A stretch of DNA of 64,000 bases from Mediterranea massiliensis (lineage in GTDB: Bacteria; Bacteroidota; Bacteroidia; Bacteroidales; Bacteroidaceae). A program made the translations under genes and the position numbers. The stretch's first letter is position 1; every line of letters starts with the position of its first letter. The notes below the pieces were generated by a model. That model had not been told where the DNA came from. It saw nothing but the letters and a program-made list of their open reading frames with translations, and searched no databases. Location of the stretch: contig SUYA01000002.1 in assembly GCA_015060695.1 (NCBI GenBank), positions 1-64,000 on the forward strand. Reading direction: 5' to 3'. Shown here piece by piece: positions 9,071 through 17,981 of the stretch.

Positions 9071-9184
9071 ATGAATAACGAGACGAAGAAAAACGCTACT
9101 TTTCAGCTGATTCTGAAGATTATCATTGCGGTGGCATCGGCCATTGCGGGTGCACTGGGGGCTACGGCGTGCAAGATGTTGTAA
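9071..9184 (+). CDS. Smalltalk-type small protein (37 aa)
   Basis: A 37-residue protein with a short polar start (MNNETKKNATF) and one hydrophobic helix ending LGATACKML. The helix is Ala/Ile-rich (KIIIAVASAIAGALGATAC), the typical make-up of the Bacteroidales smalltalk family. These genes usually sit between an HU-like DNA-binding protein gene and an N-acetylmuramoyl-L-alanine amidase gene; neither is present here, so this is probably a left-over of that cassette. An in-frame ATG also exists at 9062. Function of the family is unknown. Confidence 0.65.
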   Translation: MNNETKKNATFQLILKIIIAVASAIAGALGATACKML

Positions 9185-9200
9185 GCGCACCCCCAAAAAA

Positions 9201-9240
9201 CAAGGGGCTGAAATGAGATGCACCATGATTCAGCCCCTTG
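9201..9240 (-). terminator. Terminator of the cstA operon
   Basis: CAAGGGGCTGAA (9201-9212) and TTCAGCCCCTTG (9229-9240) form a perfect 12-bp stem. On the minus strand it is followed by a T-rich tract, so it ends the minus-strand operon; it may also stop the smalltalk transcript. Confidence 0.8.
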
Positions 9241-9250
9241 GTTATAAAGC

Positions 9251-9469
9251 CTATTGCTCGGCGTCGCCCCAATGCTTGCGTTGCATGTTTTCTTTCTTGC
9301 GCATCAGCAACCAAAGCACCAGCACAATGAGGTAACCTCCCAACAAGGTAAGGATTTTCTCGGTGCCGTCGAGTTCGTGGTTACGAGGCAGGAAATAGGC
9401 GGCCATGACGCTCATATAGATGAACAATGCCAGGCTGAGCCAAGTGGATTTTCTTACTTTTCGTTTCAT
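9251..9469 (-). CDS. Small two-helix membrane protein linked to cstA
   Basis: 72 aa with two hydrophobic helices (about residues 9-27 and 41-59) and basic ends, including LMRKKENMQRKHW. It begins 21 bp after the cstA stop on the same strand and precedes the shared terminator, so the two are very likely co-transcribed. Small membrane partners near CstA-type transporters are common, which suggests an accessory role, but no family with known function was recognised. Confidence 0.7.
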   Translation of the reverse strand: MKRKVRKSTWLSLALFIYMSVMAAYFLPRNHELDGTEKILTLLGGYLIVLVLWLLMRKKENMQRKHWGDAEQ

Positions 9470-9490
9470 ATCAATTTTAGTTTTGGTGGA

Positions 9491-10927
9491 TTAACGTATA
9501 AGGCGATTCTTCGACATCTTGCTTCGCCACATCAGGAATAATAGCAGCGAAAGCAGGGATGTAACCATGCTGATGGGGAGAATGACGGCCGACGTCAACC
9601 CCAATCCTTCGGGAGCCACACAGATGTAGCTGATGGAAACAACCGTCATGAATATGGCCGGCAACAGGGTAATCAAATAGTAGTGTGAACGGTTTTTACG
9701 AGCCAAATAAACTGTGATGGCCCATAGGGTAAATACAGAGAGTGTTTGATTTGACCAAGCAAAGTAACGCCAAATCATATCGAAACCGGCTGCATCTTTC
9801 AAACTATAAAGCAGTGCCGAGATGGTAACTACAAAAATAGGAATACTGATGTAGAGACGACGACGGATGCTTTTCTGTTCCAACCCCAAGAAATCGGCCA
9901 CAATAAGGCGTGCCGAACGCAAGGCTGTATCGCCCGAAGTAATGGGTGCTGCTATGACACCCAAGATGGCCAATAATCCACCAATGGTTCCCAACCAATT
10001 TTTGGTTATATTATCCACAATGATTGAGGCATTGCTTTCTGCCATGCCATGTTCATGATAGAATGTGGTTGCTGCGGCTGCCCAGATTAAAGCAACAATA
10101 CCTTCGGTAATCATTGCGCCATAAAACACCGGGCGTCCGTGATGCTCACTGGTCATGCAACGAGCCATCATAGGGCTTTGCGTAGCATGAAATCCGCTGA
10201 TAGCCCCACAAGCTATGCTGACAAACATAATAGGGAATATGGGCAGATGGGCGGCATTGGGATGGGTGTTGTGCAAGCCTTCCCACACCTCCGGCAAATC
10301 GGGATTGTTCACATAGAGCATCATCAAAATACCAACTGCCATAAACAACAAGGCTATGGCAAACAAAGGATAAACCTTTCCGATAATTTTATCTACCGGC
10401 AACAGGGTGGCCAACATATAGTAGATAAAAACAACCAAAATCCAAAAAGTGGTGTCTAAGGTTTCGGGCGTCAGTTTTGCCAACAACCCGGCAGGGCCGG
10501 CTACAAACACGGCACCTACCAACATCATCAGAAGAACGGTAAATGCCCTCATTATCTGCTTGGTGGTTGTACCTAAATAACGGCCTATGATTTCCGGAAG
10601 GCTTTCTCCATCATGGCGAAGCGAGAGCATCCCCGCCAGGTAATCGTGAGTGGCACCGGCGAAAATGGTTCCCAATACTATCCAGAGATAGGAAGCTGTT
10701 CCAAACTTGGCGCCCATAATGGCACCAAATATCGGGCCAAGACCGGCAATATTCAGAAACTGAATCATGAAAATTTTCCACGTCGGAAGGGGGATGAAAT
10801 CTACCCCATCTGCACGAGTCAATGCCGGTGTCTTCCGACTATCCGGCCCAAACACACGCTCTACAAAACGCCCATACAAGAAATATCCCGCAACGAGAAT
10901 TAATAGACAAAACGTAAATGTTAACAT
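9491..10927 (-). CDS. cstA: CstA-family peptide/pyruvate transporter
   Basis: 478 aa, rich in membrane helices throughout. The CstA signature is clear: FLNIAGLGPIFGAIMGAKFG, ATHDYLAGMLSLRHDGESLPE, and the later APITSGDTALRSARL segment. It is shorter than the roughly 700-residue E. coli CstA but similar to the compact forms of Bacteroidetes. CstA proteins take up peptides or pyruvate during carbon limitation; substrate here is not determined. First gene of a two-gene operon with the small membrane protein. Confidence 0.88.
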   Translation of the reverse strand: MLTFTFCLLILVAGYFLYGRFVERVFGPDSRKTPALTRADGVDFIPLPTWKIFMIQFLNIAGLGPIFGAIMGAKFGTASYLWIVLGTIFAGATHDYLAGMLSLRHDGESLPEIIGRYLGTTTKQIMRAFTVLLMMLVGAVFVAGPAGLLAKLTPETLDTTFWILVVFIYYMLATLLPVDKIIGKVYPLFAIALLFMAVGILMMLYVNNPDLPEVWEGLHNTHPNAAHLPIFPIMFVSIACGAISGFHATQSPMMARCMTSEHHGRPVFYGAMITEGIVALIWAAAATTFYHEHGMAESNASIIVDNITKNWLGTIGGLLAILGVIAAPITSGDTALRSARLIVADFLGLEQKSIRRRLYISIPIFVVTISALLYSLKDAAGFDMIWRYFAWSNQTLSVFTLWAITVYLARKNRSHYYLITLLPAIFMTVVSISYICVAPEGLGLTSAVILPISMVTSLLSLLLFLMWRSKMSKNRLIR

Positions 10928-10982
10928 GGTAATTTGTTTTTATAATTATTTTTTTCTACATTTGTCCCTGCATAAAGTTTTG

Positions 10983-10990
10983 CAAAGATA
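10983..10990 (-). promoter_or_regulatory. Promoter of the cstA operon
   Basis: CAAAGATA is a minus-strand TATCTTTG box, with a TTTG (plus-strand CAAA at 11013-11016) 22 bp further upstream. Confidence 0.55.
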
Positions 10991-11065
10991 AGTATTCTGA
11001 AGGAACGATGTGCAAAAAAAACTTTTTTTATAGGAAACCGCTTAAAGTTTTTCGTCTCATTTACC

Positions 11066-13069
11066 ATGAAAAGAGCAAAATTCTTCATATTGTTCATCTG
11101 CCTCTTGACAAAAAACGCCAACAGTCAAGAAAACACCTCTTCGGTATGGTTAGAAACACTGGAAGAATTATCGGCAGAAGAAGATGTGAATTGGGAAAAC
11201 GAATTGGAAGAACTGGAACATTTGCGGCATCATCCGATTAACCTGAATAGTGCCACCCAAAAAGAATTAGAACAATTGCCTTTTCTCAATGATAGACAAA
11301 TAGAAAACCTATTGGCCTATGTCTATCAGCATGGCGAGATGCAAACCATCTACGAATTGCAATTGGTAGAAGAGATGGATAAACACACCATAGAATTACT
11401 AACTCCTTTTGTTTGTATCAAGTCTTATGAAGAGAAAAAGAAATTTCCCTCCTTGAAGAATATTTTCCGGCACGGAAAACACGAATTGATTACCCGAATG
11501 GACTTCCCCCGTTATACACGCAAAGGGTATAAAGATAGTTATTTAGGTACCAAACAATACCACTCTTTACGCTATGGATTCGGATACGGCAACTACTTTC
11601 AAGCCGGCATTACGGCCGAAAAAGATGCCGGCGAACCTCTCTTCGGGCTGCATAATAAAAAAGGATACGACCACTACGGATGGTATATTCAACTGAAAGA
11701 AATGGGGCCGATTGAAAACCTTGTTGTAGGCAACTACCGACTGAGCTTCGGTCAAGGATTGGTGTTAGGAAACAATTTTCACTTGGGGAAAACTTCGACA
11801 TTGGCTACCTCGCATTATCAACCAACCGGTATCAGACGACATAGTTCAACCGACGAGTACAACTATTTTACCGGAATGGCTTTCACCATCCGACTACTTC
11901 CATCACTATGCTTATCGGCCTTCTATTCACATCGTCTTTTAGACGCTACCATCAAAGAAGGCATCATAACCTCTATCGACCAAAGCGGGTTGCACCGCAC
12001 ACAAAGCGAAGCCGAGAAGGTAAATGCAGCTACCATGCATACTACCGGTGGCAATCTGACCTACGATGGCAAACGATGGAAAATAGGTATAAACGGCATC
12101 TATTATTTCTTTGATAAAGAATTTGCTCCTAACCTACGTGAATACAGCAAATACTACCTGCGAGGCAACCGTTTCTACAATCTCAGTATTGATTATCAAT
12201 TGAAAATGGGACGATTCGGTTGGCGAGGAGAAGCCGCCAAAGGTAAACAAGGATGTGCTACACTTAATCAGTTGAGCTATACATTTACCCCGGCATATAA
12301 ATTAATGCTGATACATCGCTATTATTCACACGACTACTGGGCATTCTTTGCACAATCTTTTGGCGAAAGCAGTACACCACAAAACGAAAACGGTTGGTAT
12401 GTAGCCACCGAAATGACTCCTTTTGCTCGTTGGCGGCTTTTTGCAGCTATCGACTTATTTTCACACCCTTGGTGGAAATACCGCATCAGCAAGCCCTCGC
12501 AAGGAGTTGATGCCATGACACGAATTACCTATGCCCCCACCTCATCGCTCAACATGTACATAAACTACCGATTCAAACGAAAAGAACGTGACATAACCGG
12601 TAGCGATGGGAAAATTACACGCCCCACTTACCAACACCGATGGCGCTATCGCTTGACATATACATCAGGGAATTGGCAACTACGCACCACGGCCGACTAC
12701 AATCTATTTAAACAATCCACTCAAGCTCCTTCGCAAGGATGGCTCATCAGCCAATCGTGCAATTACGCCCTGCCCCATCATCCTCTCAACATCAATTTAC
12801 AAGGCAGCTATTTCCACACCGATGATTACGATAGCCGAGTATATAGTTATGAGAAAGGAATGCTTTACTCGTTTTACACCCCCTCTTTTCAAGGAAAAGG
12901 CTTCCGTTATGCCATCCACCTTCGCTACGATTGGAAAGAACATATTGCCTTTTTACTAAAATGGGGAGAAACCATTTACCAAAACAGAGATACCATCGGT
13001 TCGGGAAACGACTTGATAGCCAGTAACCGAAAAGCCGATATGCAACTCCAAATACGAATAAATATATAA
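11066..13069 (+). CDS. Helix-hairpin-helix protein fused to a predicted outer-membrane beta-barrel
   Basis: 667 aa with a signal peptide (MKRAKFFILFICLLTKNANS). Residues about 60-130 are ComEA-like helix-hairpin-helix units: PINLNSATQKELEQLPFLND and the next YELQLVEEMD segment. From about 160 the sequence alternates aromatic and polar residues in many Tyr-rich strands, as in outer-membrane barrels, and ends in a strand-like LQLQIRINI. No TonB box or plug was recognised. HhH units normally bind DNA, but here they would sit in the periplasm. It is 36 bp upstream of the GH2 gene and may share its transcript. Confidence 0.75.
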   Translation: MKRAKFFILFICLLTKNANSQENTSSVWLETLEELSAEEDVNWENELEELEHLRHHPINLNSATQKELEQLPFLNDRQIENLLAYVYQHGEMQTIYELQLVEEMDKHTIELLTPFVCIKSYEEKKKFPSLKNIFRHGKHELITRMDFPRYTRKGYKDSYLGTKQYHSLRYGFGYGNYFQAGITAEKDAGEPLFGLHNKKGYDHYGWYIQLKEMGPIENLVVGNYRLSFGQGLVLGNNFHLGKTSTLATSHYQPTGIRRHSSTDEYNYFTGMAFTIRLLPSLCLSAFYSHRLLDATIKEGIITSIDQSGLHRTQSEAEKVNAATMHTTGGNLTYDGKRWKIGINGIYYFFDKEFAPNLREYSKYYLRGNRFYNLSIDYQLKMGRFGWRGEAAKGKQGCATLNQLSYTFTPAYKLMLIHRYYSHDYWAFFAQSFGESSTPQNENGWYVATEMTPFARWRLFAAIDLFSHPWWKYRISKPSQGVDAMTRITYAPTSSLNMYINYRFKRKERDITGSDGKITRPTYQHRWRYRLTYTSGNWQLRTTADYNLFKQSTQAPSQGWLISQSCNYALPHHPLNINLQGSYFHTDDYDSRVYSYEKGMLYSFYTPSFQGKGFRYAIHLRYDWKEHIAFLLKWGETIYQNRDTIGSGNDLIASNRKADMQLQIRINI

Positions 13070-13105
13070 ATAACCCATATTAATAACTCTAAAAAACAAA
13101 AGCTT

Positions 13106-15565
13106 ATGAAAAAGAACTTGATTTTAAGTTTAGCAATGTTGCTTCTAAGTTTGCTTCCCATGCAAGCACAAGTCTCCTTTGGCGACGCACAGAAGTTTAA
13201 CGATGGCTGGTTATTCAATCTCTCGGATGACCCAGCTATGCAGAATGTAGATTACAACGACAGCAAGTGGCGCAAATTGTCATTGCCTCACGATTGGTCT
13301 GTCGAAGGACAATTGTCGCCCACATTAGCCAGTTGTACCGGATATCTGCCGGCAGGTATAGCTTGGTATCGCAAGCACTTTACCATCGACAAAGAAGCTG
13401 CTCGCCATTACATCTACTTCGAAGGTGTTTACAACCGTAGTGAAGTGTATCTGAACGGACACTTATTGGGCAAACGTCCTAACGGCTATGTATCTTTCCT
13501 CTACGACATGACACCTTATCTGAAAGAGGGAGAAAATGTATTAGCTGTACGTGTTGACCATAGCCGCATTGCCGATTCTCGTTGGTACACCGGTTCAGGT
13601 ATCTATCGCGATGTATATATGATAAGCAGTGGTGACATCCATTTTGCTCAATGGGGTATCGGTTGGTATGCCACCTCTATCACCGACCGTCAAGCCGAAG
13701 TAGCTGTAGAAATGGAGGTTGAAAAGCATGTGGCTACCAAAGCCAAGTTGGAATTAAAAGCGACTCTTTTCGATGCCAATGGTAAACAAGTGGCTCAACA
13801 ACGCAAACGCTTAGCCGATGGCAAAGAGGGTTTGAGCAAAGACATCTTGAAACTGAAGGTCAACAAGCCTCATCGCTGGAATTTGGACGATCCGTACCTC
13901 TACACCTTGAAAACCGAATTGTTACAAAACGGTCAACGCATTGATGGTAGTGAGGCCAAGGTAGGTTTGCGCACATTGCAATTTGACCCAAACACAGGTT
14001 TTGCACTGAATGGAAAGAATATGAAGGTTAAAGGTGTATGCTTGCACCACGATGCCGGTGTATTGGGTGCTGTTGTACCGGGTGATGTGTGGAAACGCCG
14101 CCTACAAAATTTGAAAGGCATTGGCGTAAATGCCATTCGTATGAGCCACAATCCGCAAGCACCCGTTCTATACGAACTTTGCGACGAATTGGGTTTCCTC
14201 GTTATGGATGAAGTATCGGACGAATGGGAATTCCCCAAACGTAAATGGGTAGAAGGTTGGAATAAGGGTACCCCCAGCTACGATGGTACATTCGACTTCT
14301 TTGAAGAATGGATTGAACGCGACATCACTGACATGGTGCGCCGCGACCGCAATCATACCTCTATCTTCTTGTGGAGTGTAGGTAACGAGGTAGATTATCC
14401 CAACGATCCTTACTCGCATCCTATTCTCGATGGTAAGAACAGTGCTATCAACCAACCCATGTTTGGTGGTTACAAGCCCGATGCTCCGAATGCCGAACGC
14501 ATTGGTAAGATTGCCAAACGATTGGCAGCATGTATCCGAGCTGTCGATACCTCTCGCCCTGTAACAGGTGCATTGGCCGGCGTAGTTATGTCTAATCAAA
14601 CTGAATATCCCGAAGCAATTGACGTAGTAGGTTATAATTATACAGAAAATCGTTACGATGAAGACCACGCTACTTACCCCGACCGTATCATCTATGGTAG
14701 CGAAACAGGTGTAAGCTATGACTCATGGCTTGCGGTTAAGAATAAGGACTTTATCTTCGGCCAATTCATATGGACAGGTATAGACTACTTGGGCGAATCG
14801 GGTGCATGGCCTTCTCGTGGTCTTCACACCGGCTTACTTGATTTTGGTAGCTTCCCCAAGCCTCGCGGTCAATTCCGTGCTTCATTATGGTTGGACAAGC
14901 CTTTTACTTACGTCGGTACTTACCCGATGCCTGCCCAATTCCGTCGTGCCGAACAACAACAACAAAACCGTCGTCCGCGTCGTCAATTCCTCTCAGCCGA
15001 AGCTACAGATACTTGGAATTATGAAGAAGGTCAAGACATACGCGTAGTATGTTATACCAACGCTCCGCAAGCCCGTCTGTTACTGAACGGCAAAGTGGTA
15101 GGCGAAATGAAACCTTATGACGAAAAGACCGGTATCATCTATTGGGATATTCCTTTCCAAGCTGGCGAATTGCGTGCCGAAGGATGTGATGCTGAAGGCA
15201 ATGTGGTATCTAATTACCTCATTCAAACATCAGGCCGTCCTTATGCCATCCGTGTTAGCAGTGACAAGGAAGCTATTGGCAAAGAAGGTATTGCTCACCT
15301 CACCGTTGAAATTGTTGACGAAAATGGTGTAATGGTTAAATTGGCAGACAACGAGGTGACTTGCCGTGTAGAAGGTGCCGCTCGTCTGCTGGGTCTTGAA
15401 GGCTCGAATAACCGTGACATGAGCGACTATACCGACAACGTTCATCGCGTTTATATGGGTCGTTTGCTTACCTATATTCAAGGAACAGGTGGTGAAGGTG
15501 ACATCAAAGTTAGCTTTACTTCACCGTTACTGAAAGGGTGCAGCATCACACTGAAAGCTGAATAA
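13106..15565 (+). CDS. Glycoside hydrolase family 2 enzyme (beta-galactosidase type), secreted
   Basis: 819 aa with a signal peptide (MKKNLILSLAMLLLSLLPMQAQ). The order is a jelly-roll sugar-binding domain (about 30-190), an immunoglobulin-like domain (about 195-300), a TIM barrel (about 300-600) and C-terminal beta domains with a DUF4982-like segment. The catalytic acid/base is Glu428 in LWSVGNEVDYP and the nucleophile Glu533 in YGSETG, judged by family motifs. Such enzymes hydrolyse beta-galactosides or beta-glucuronides in host or plant glycans; the exact sugar cannot be read from sequence. No SusC/SusD pair is adjacent. Confidence 0.88.
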   Translation: MKKNLILSLAMLLLSLLPMQAQVSFGDAQKFNDGWLFNLSDDPAMQNVDYNDSKWRKLSLPHDWSVEGQLSPTLASCTGYLPAGIAWYRKHFTIDKEAARHYIYFEGVYNRSEVYLNGHLLGKRPNGYVSFLYDMTPYLKEGENVLAVRVDHSRIADSRWYTGSGIYRDVYMISSGDIHFAQWGIGWYATSITDRQAEVAVEMEVEKHVATKAKLELKATLFDANGKQVAQQRKRLADGKEGLSKDILKLKVNKPHRWNLDDPYLYTLKTELLQNGQRIDGSEAKVGLRTLQFDPNTGFALNGKNMKVKGVCLHHDAGVLGAVVPGDVWKRRLQNLKGIGVNAIRMSHNPQAPVLYELCDELGFLVMDEVSDEWEFPKRKWVEGWNKGTPSYDGTFDFFEEWIERDITDMVRRDRNHTSIFLWSVGNEVDYPNDPYSHPILDGKNSAINQPMFGGYKPDAPNAERIGKIAKRLAACIRAVDTSRPVTGALAGVVMSNQTEYPEAIDVVGYNYTENRYDEDHATYPDRIIYGSETGVSYDSWLAVKNKDFIFGQFIWTGIDYLGESGAWPSRGLHTGLLDFGSFPKPRGQFRASLWLDKPFTYVGTYPMPAQFRRAEQQQQNRRPRRQFLSAEATDTWNYEEGQDIRVVCYTNAPQARLLLNGKVVGEMKPYDEKTGIIYWDIPFQAGELRAEGCDAEGNVVSNYLIQTSGRPYAIRVSSDKEAIGKEGIAHLTVEIVDENGVMVKLADNEVTCRVEGAARLLGLEGSNNRDMSDYTDNVHRVYMGRLLTYIQGTGGEGDIKVSFTSPLLKGCSITLKAE

Positions 15566-15576
15566 AAGCCCATAAG

Positions 15577-15653
15577 AATGTTCTTAATCGGCCTCCTATT
15601 TGGTAAGTTTCAAGATAAACCTTACCTTTGGGGGCGATTAAGAACATTTTTTT
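15577..15653 (+). terminator. Nested terminator after the GH2 gene
   Basis: Outer arms AATGTTCTTAATCG (15577-15590) and CGATTAAGAACATT (15635-15648) pair perfectly and lead into a T run. Inner arms GGTAAG and CTTACC can also pair, giving a long two-tier hairpin. Confidence 0.75.
15599..15630 (+). promoter_or_regulatory. Promoter inside the terminator, for the outer-membrane protein gene
   Basis: TTTG at 15599-15602 and TACCTTTG at 15623-15630 are 20 bp apart, a complete Bacteroides-type promoter. Both boxes lie between the outer arms of the GH2 terminator. Confidence 0.7.
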
Positions 15654-15665
15654 ATATAAAGAGAT

Positions 15666-16367
15666 ATGCGCAGATTTATTAGTATATTATTAGTAGCTGT
15701 CTTGTGGGGAATAACCGATGCCCACGCACAGAAATTCTTCAAAAATGACGAGAATTATATTGGCTTCCGCTTAGGACTTAACTCTTCCAACCTCTCATTC
15801 AGCGGTTTTGACACCGATAAGAGTTCGCTAACAGGTATAAATATAGGTGTGGTATATGGTATGCTACTTAGCGATGATATGCCCATATACTTTGAACCGG
15901 GTGTACTTATCAGTAGCAAAGGAGTAAAGATTAATCACCGGTATATTCTTCATTCTTTCCAGAATGATGTAGAGATGAATGCGTCTGAAGAGCAAGAACA
16001 GATGCGTACCCGCTTGACTTACTTGGAAGTACCTTTCGTTTTTAAATATAAGATAGAAGAGATTGCCGACGACCTTAGCGTTCAACCATTTTTAGGTGGT
16101 TTCCTTGCCGTAGGTTTAGGAGGAAAAACCAAGTATTACGATACTCGTGAAAAGCTCAATTCATTTCGTAGTGGTGCCTTTCGTCCTTTCGATGCCGGAA
16201 TTCGTTTAGGATGTGGCGTTGCCTACCGAAACCTTTACTTCGACTTGAGTTACGATTGGGGATTGGCCAACGTGGCCAGCAACAAATTTAGTGACTTCGG
16301 CTACGACGAATTTGATGATGCCATCCGTACTCGCAACCTATCGTTTACATTCGGACTTGACTTCTGA
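15666..16367 (+). CDS. Outer-membrane beta-barrel protein (PorT-like)
   Basis: 233 aa with a signal peptide (MRRFISILLVAVLWGITDAHAQ). The mature part is built of alternating strands, begins with YIGFRLGLNSSNLSF and ends with FTFGLDF, a terminal aromatic as expected for an outer-membrane barrel. This matches the PorT/OMP_b-brl_2 group widespread in Bacteroidetes. Specific function is unknown. It has its own promoter and is a single-gene unit. Confidence 0.8.
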   Translation: MRRFISILLVAVLWGITDAHAQKFFKNDENYIGFRLGLNSSNLSFSGFDTDKSSLTGINIGVVYGMLLSDDMPIYFEPGVLISSKGVKINHRYILHSFQNDVEMNASEEQEQMRTRLTYLEVPFVFKYKIEEIADDLSVQPFLGGFLAVGLGGKTKYYDTREKLNSFRSGAFRPFDAGIRLGCGVAYRNLYFDLSYDWGLANVASNKFSDFGYDEFDDAIRTRNLSFTFGLDF

Positions 16368-16394
16368 TTTCCTGCTTACAAACAGAGGCTTAAA

Positions 16395-16505
16395 CTACTT
16401 ATAGATAGATGCTTAAACTACCTATAGGTAGATGAGTAACTACTTATAGATAGTTGAGTAACTACTTATAGGTAGTTGATGGATTACCTATAGGTAGTTG
16501 AACAA
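16395..16505. repeat. Five-unit tandem array of palindromes, 22-bp period
   Basis: Units start at 16395, 16418, 16440, 16462 and 16484 (lengths 23, 22, 22, 22, 22). The core is CTACCTATAGGTAG or a close variant (CTACTTATAGATAG, CTACTTATAGGTAG), extended in later units to AACTACnTATAGnTAGTT, an 18-bp palindrome followed by 4 bp of spacer. The fifth unit runs into the 3' end of the FucP-like gene and encodes its stop and last residues STTYR. Same architecture as the array at 57513-57622 but a different sequence. Confidence 0.85.
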
Positions 16506-17815
16506 CCCTCTTTACTCAATGCAGAAAATGCCCGATAGCCATAGATGGTTACTACCAAAAAACAGCATAACGGAAGAATAAACGATACGTTTACTGCCGG
16601 AAATCCGCCTATACGTTCACAATCGATAATCATGCCTTGCAACGGAGGCATCAGTGCCCCACCTACTATGGCCATTACCAAGAAGGCTGCTCCCAATTTG
16701 GTGTCATGACTATCAACCCCCTCTAAAGCTATGCCATAGATGGTGGGAAACATGATGGACATAAACAGGCTTATCAGTACCAAGCTGTATAATCCAAACA
16801 TACCTTCCACACAGATAGTTCCCATCGTACAAATGGAGGCTCCTATTCCAAACAACATGAGTAATCGGCGAGTATTGACATACCTCATGATGTAGGTACC
16901 CATAAAACGTCCGCACAAAGCAAACGACATGGCTACCATGTTGTATATTTGTGCCGTAGCCTTATTGATGCCTAAATGATTGGCATATTGAATTATAAAT
17001 GTCCACACCATTATCTGCGCGCCGACATAACAGATTTGAGCAAATACACCTTCGCGATAAATGCTATTGTGCCACAGGTTACAAAGAGTTTGTCTTACTG
17101 AACGTGACTCACCAACCACAGATTCTTCTTCGCGTACCTTGGGCATTTTGGATATACCTATTAATATAAACATGCAGAGTACCACCAATCCTAACGCTAC
17201 ATAAGGGTTGCGTATCACAGCTAAATCGTGTAAACGGATAGCAGCCTTATCACTATCGGTCAATGCATGGTAAATAACTTGACCCGCAGCATCTCGTTTA
17301 TCAGAAATTAAGTGAGGAAGCACAACAAACGAGGCTATTGCCATACCGCTGAGCGAGCCAATGGGATTGAAGGCCTGTGCCATATTCAACCGACGAGTAG
17401 ATGTTTCCTTGTCGCCCAACGAAAGAATAAAGGGATTGGCCGTAGTTTCCAAAAAAGCTAATCCGAAAGTCAATATGTACAACGATAGGCAAAAGAATGT
17501 AAATTCCTGGTATGCCGCAGCCGGAATAAATAAAAAAGCACCGATAGCATACAAAGCAAGCCCTAACAAAATACCACTCTTATAACTATATTTCCGAATG
17601 AATAGTGCAGCCGGAATGGCCATAGTGGCATAACCACCATAGAAAGCAAACTGCACCATCGAGGCCTTAGTAGCCGATAACTCCATAAGCGTTTGGAAAG
17701 CAGCCACCATAGGATTGGTGATATCGTTGGCAAATCCCCACAATGCAAACAACGACGTTATAAGTATAAATGTAAATAGGTGTTTCTTTGACACCAGCGG
17801 TTTCTTCTTCTCCAT
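16484..17815 (-). CDS. FucP-type sugar:H+ symporter (MFS)
   Basis: 443 aa with about 12 membrane helices. The N terminus FALWGFANDITNPMVAAFQ and the FLETTANPFILSLG segment are hallmarks of the FHS (fucose-galactose-glucose:H+ symporter) group. It imports a monosaccharide across the inner membrane; L-fucose, galactose and glucose are the known substrates of relatives, and the sequence does not tell which applies. The last codons overlap a palindromic tandem repeat. No catabolic kinase or isomerase gene is adjacent. Confidence 0.87.
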   Translation of the reverse strand: MEKKKPLVSKKHLFTFILITSLFALWGFANDITNPMVAAFQTLMELSATKASMVQFAFYGGYATMAIPAALFIRKYSYKSGILLGLALYAIGAFLFIPAAAYQEFTFFCLSLYILTFGLAFLETTANPFILSLGDKETSTRRLNMAQAFNPIGSLSGMAIASFVVLPHLISDKRDAAGQVIYHALTDSDKAAIRLHDLAVIRNPYVALGLVVLCMFILIGISKMPKVREEESVVGESRSVRQTLCNLWHNSIYREGVFAQICYVGAQIMVWTFIIQYANHLGINKATAQIYNMVAMSFALCGRFMGTYIMRYVNTRRLLMLFGIGASICTMGTICVEGMFGLYSLVLISLFMSIMFPTIYGIALEGVDSHDTKLGAAFLVMAIVGGALMPPLQGMIIDCERIGGFPAVNVSFILPLCCFLVVTIYGYRAFSALSKEGCSTTYR

Positions 17816-17981
17816 ATATAAATCAATACAATTGACGACAAACTATTGTAGGACAAAGCCTATTTTTTGGATATTTCTTCATGGTTTTAGTTCAACCGGT
17901 TAAAGCTGTTTTTCGAATCAGCAAACACAAAAACAATCAGTCGTTATAAAGAACAAACGATAAAAAATGACTCGAAACACA

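Noticed and set aside
16395..16505. CRISPR array
   Set aside because: Units are 22-23 bp and contiguous with only 4-bp spacers; there are no unique 30-bp spacers and no cas genes.
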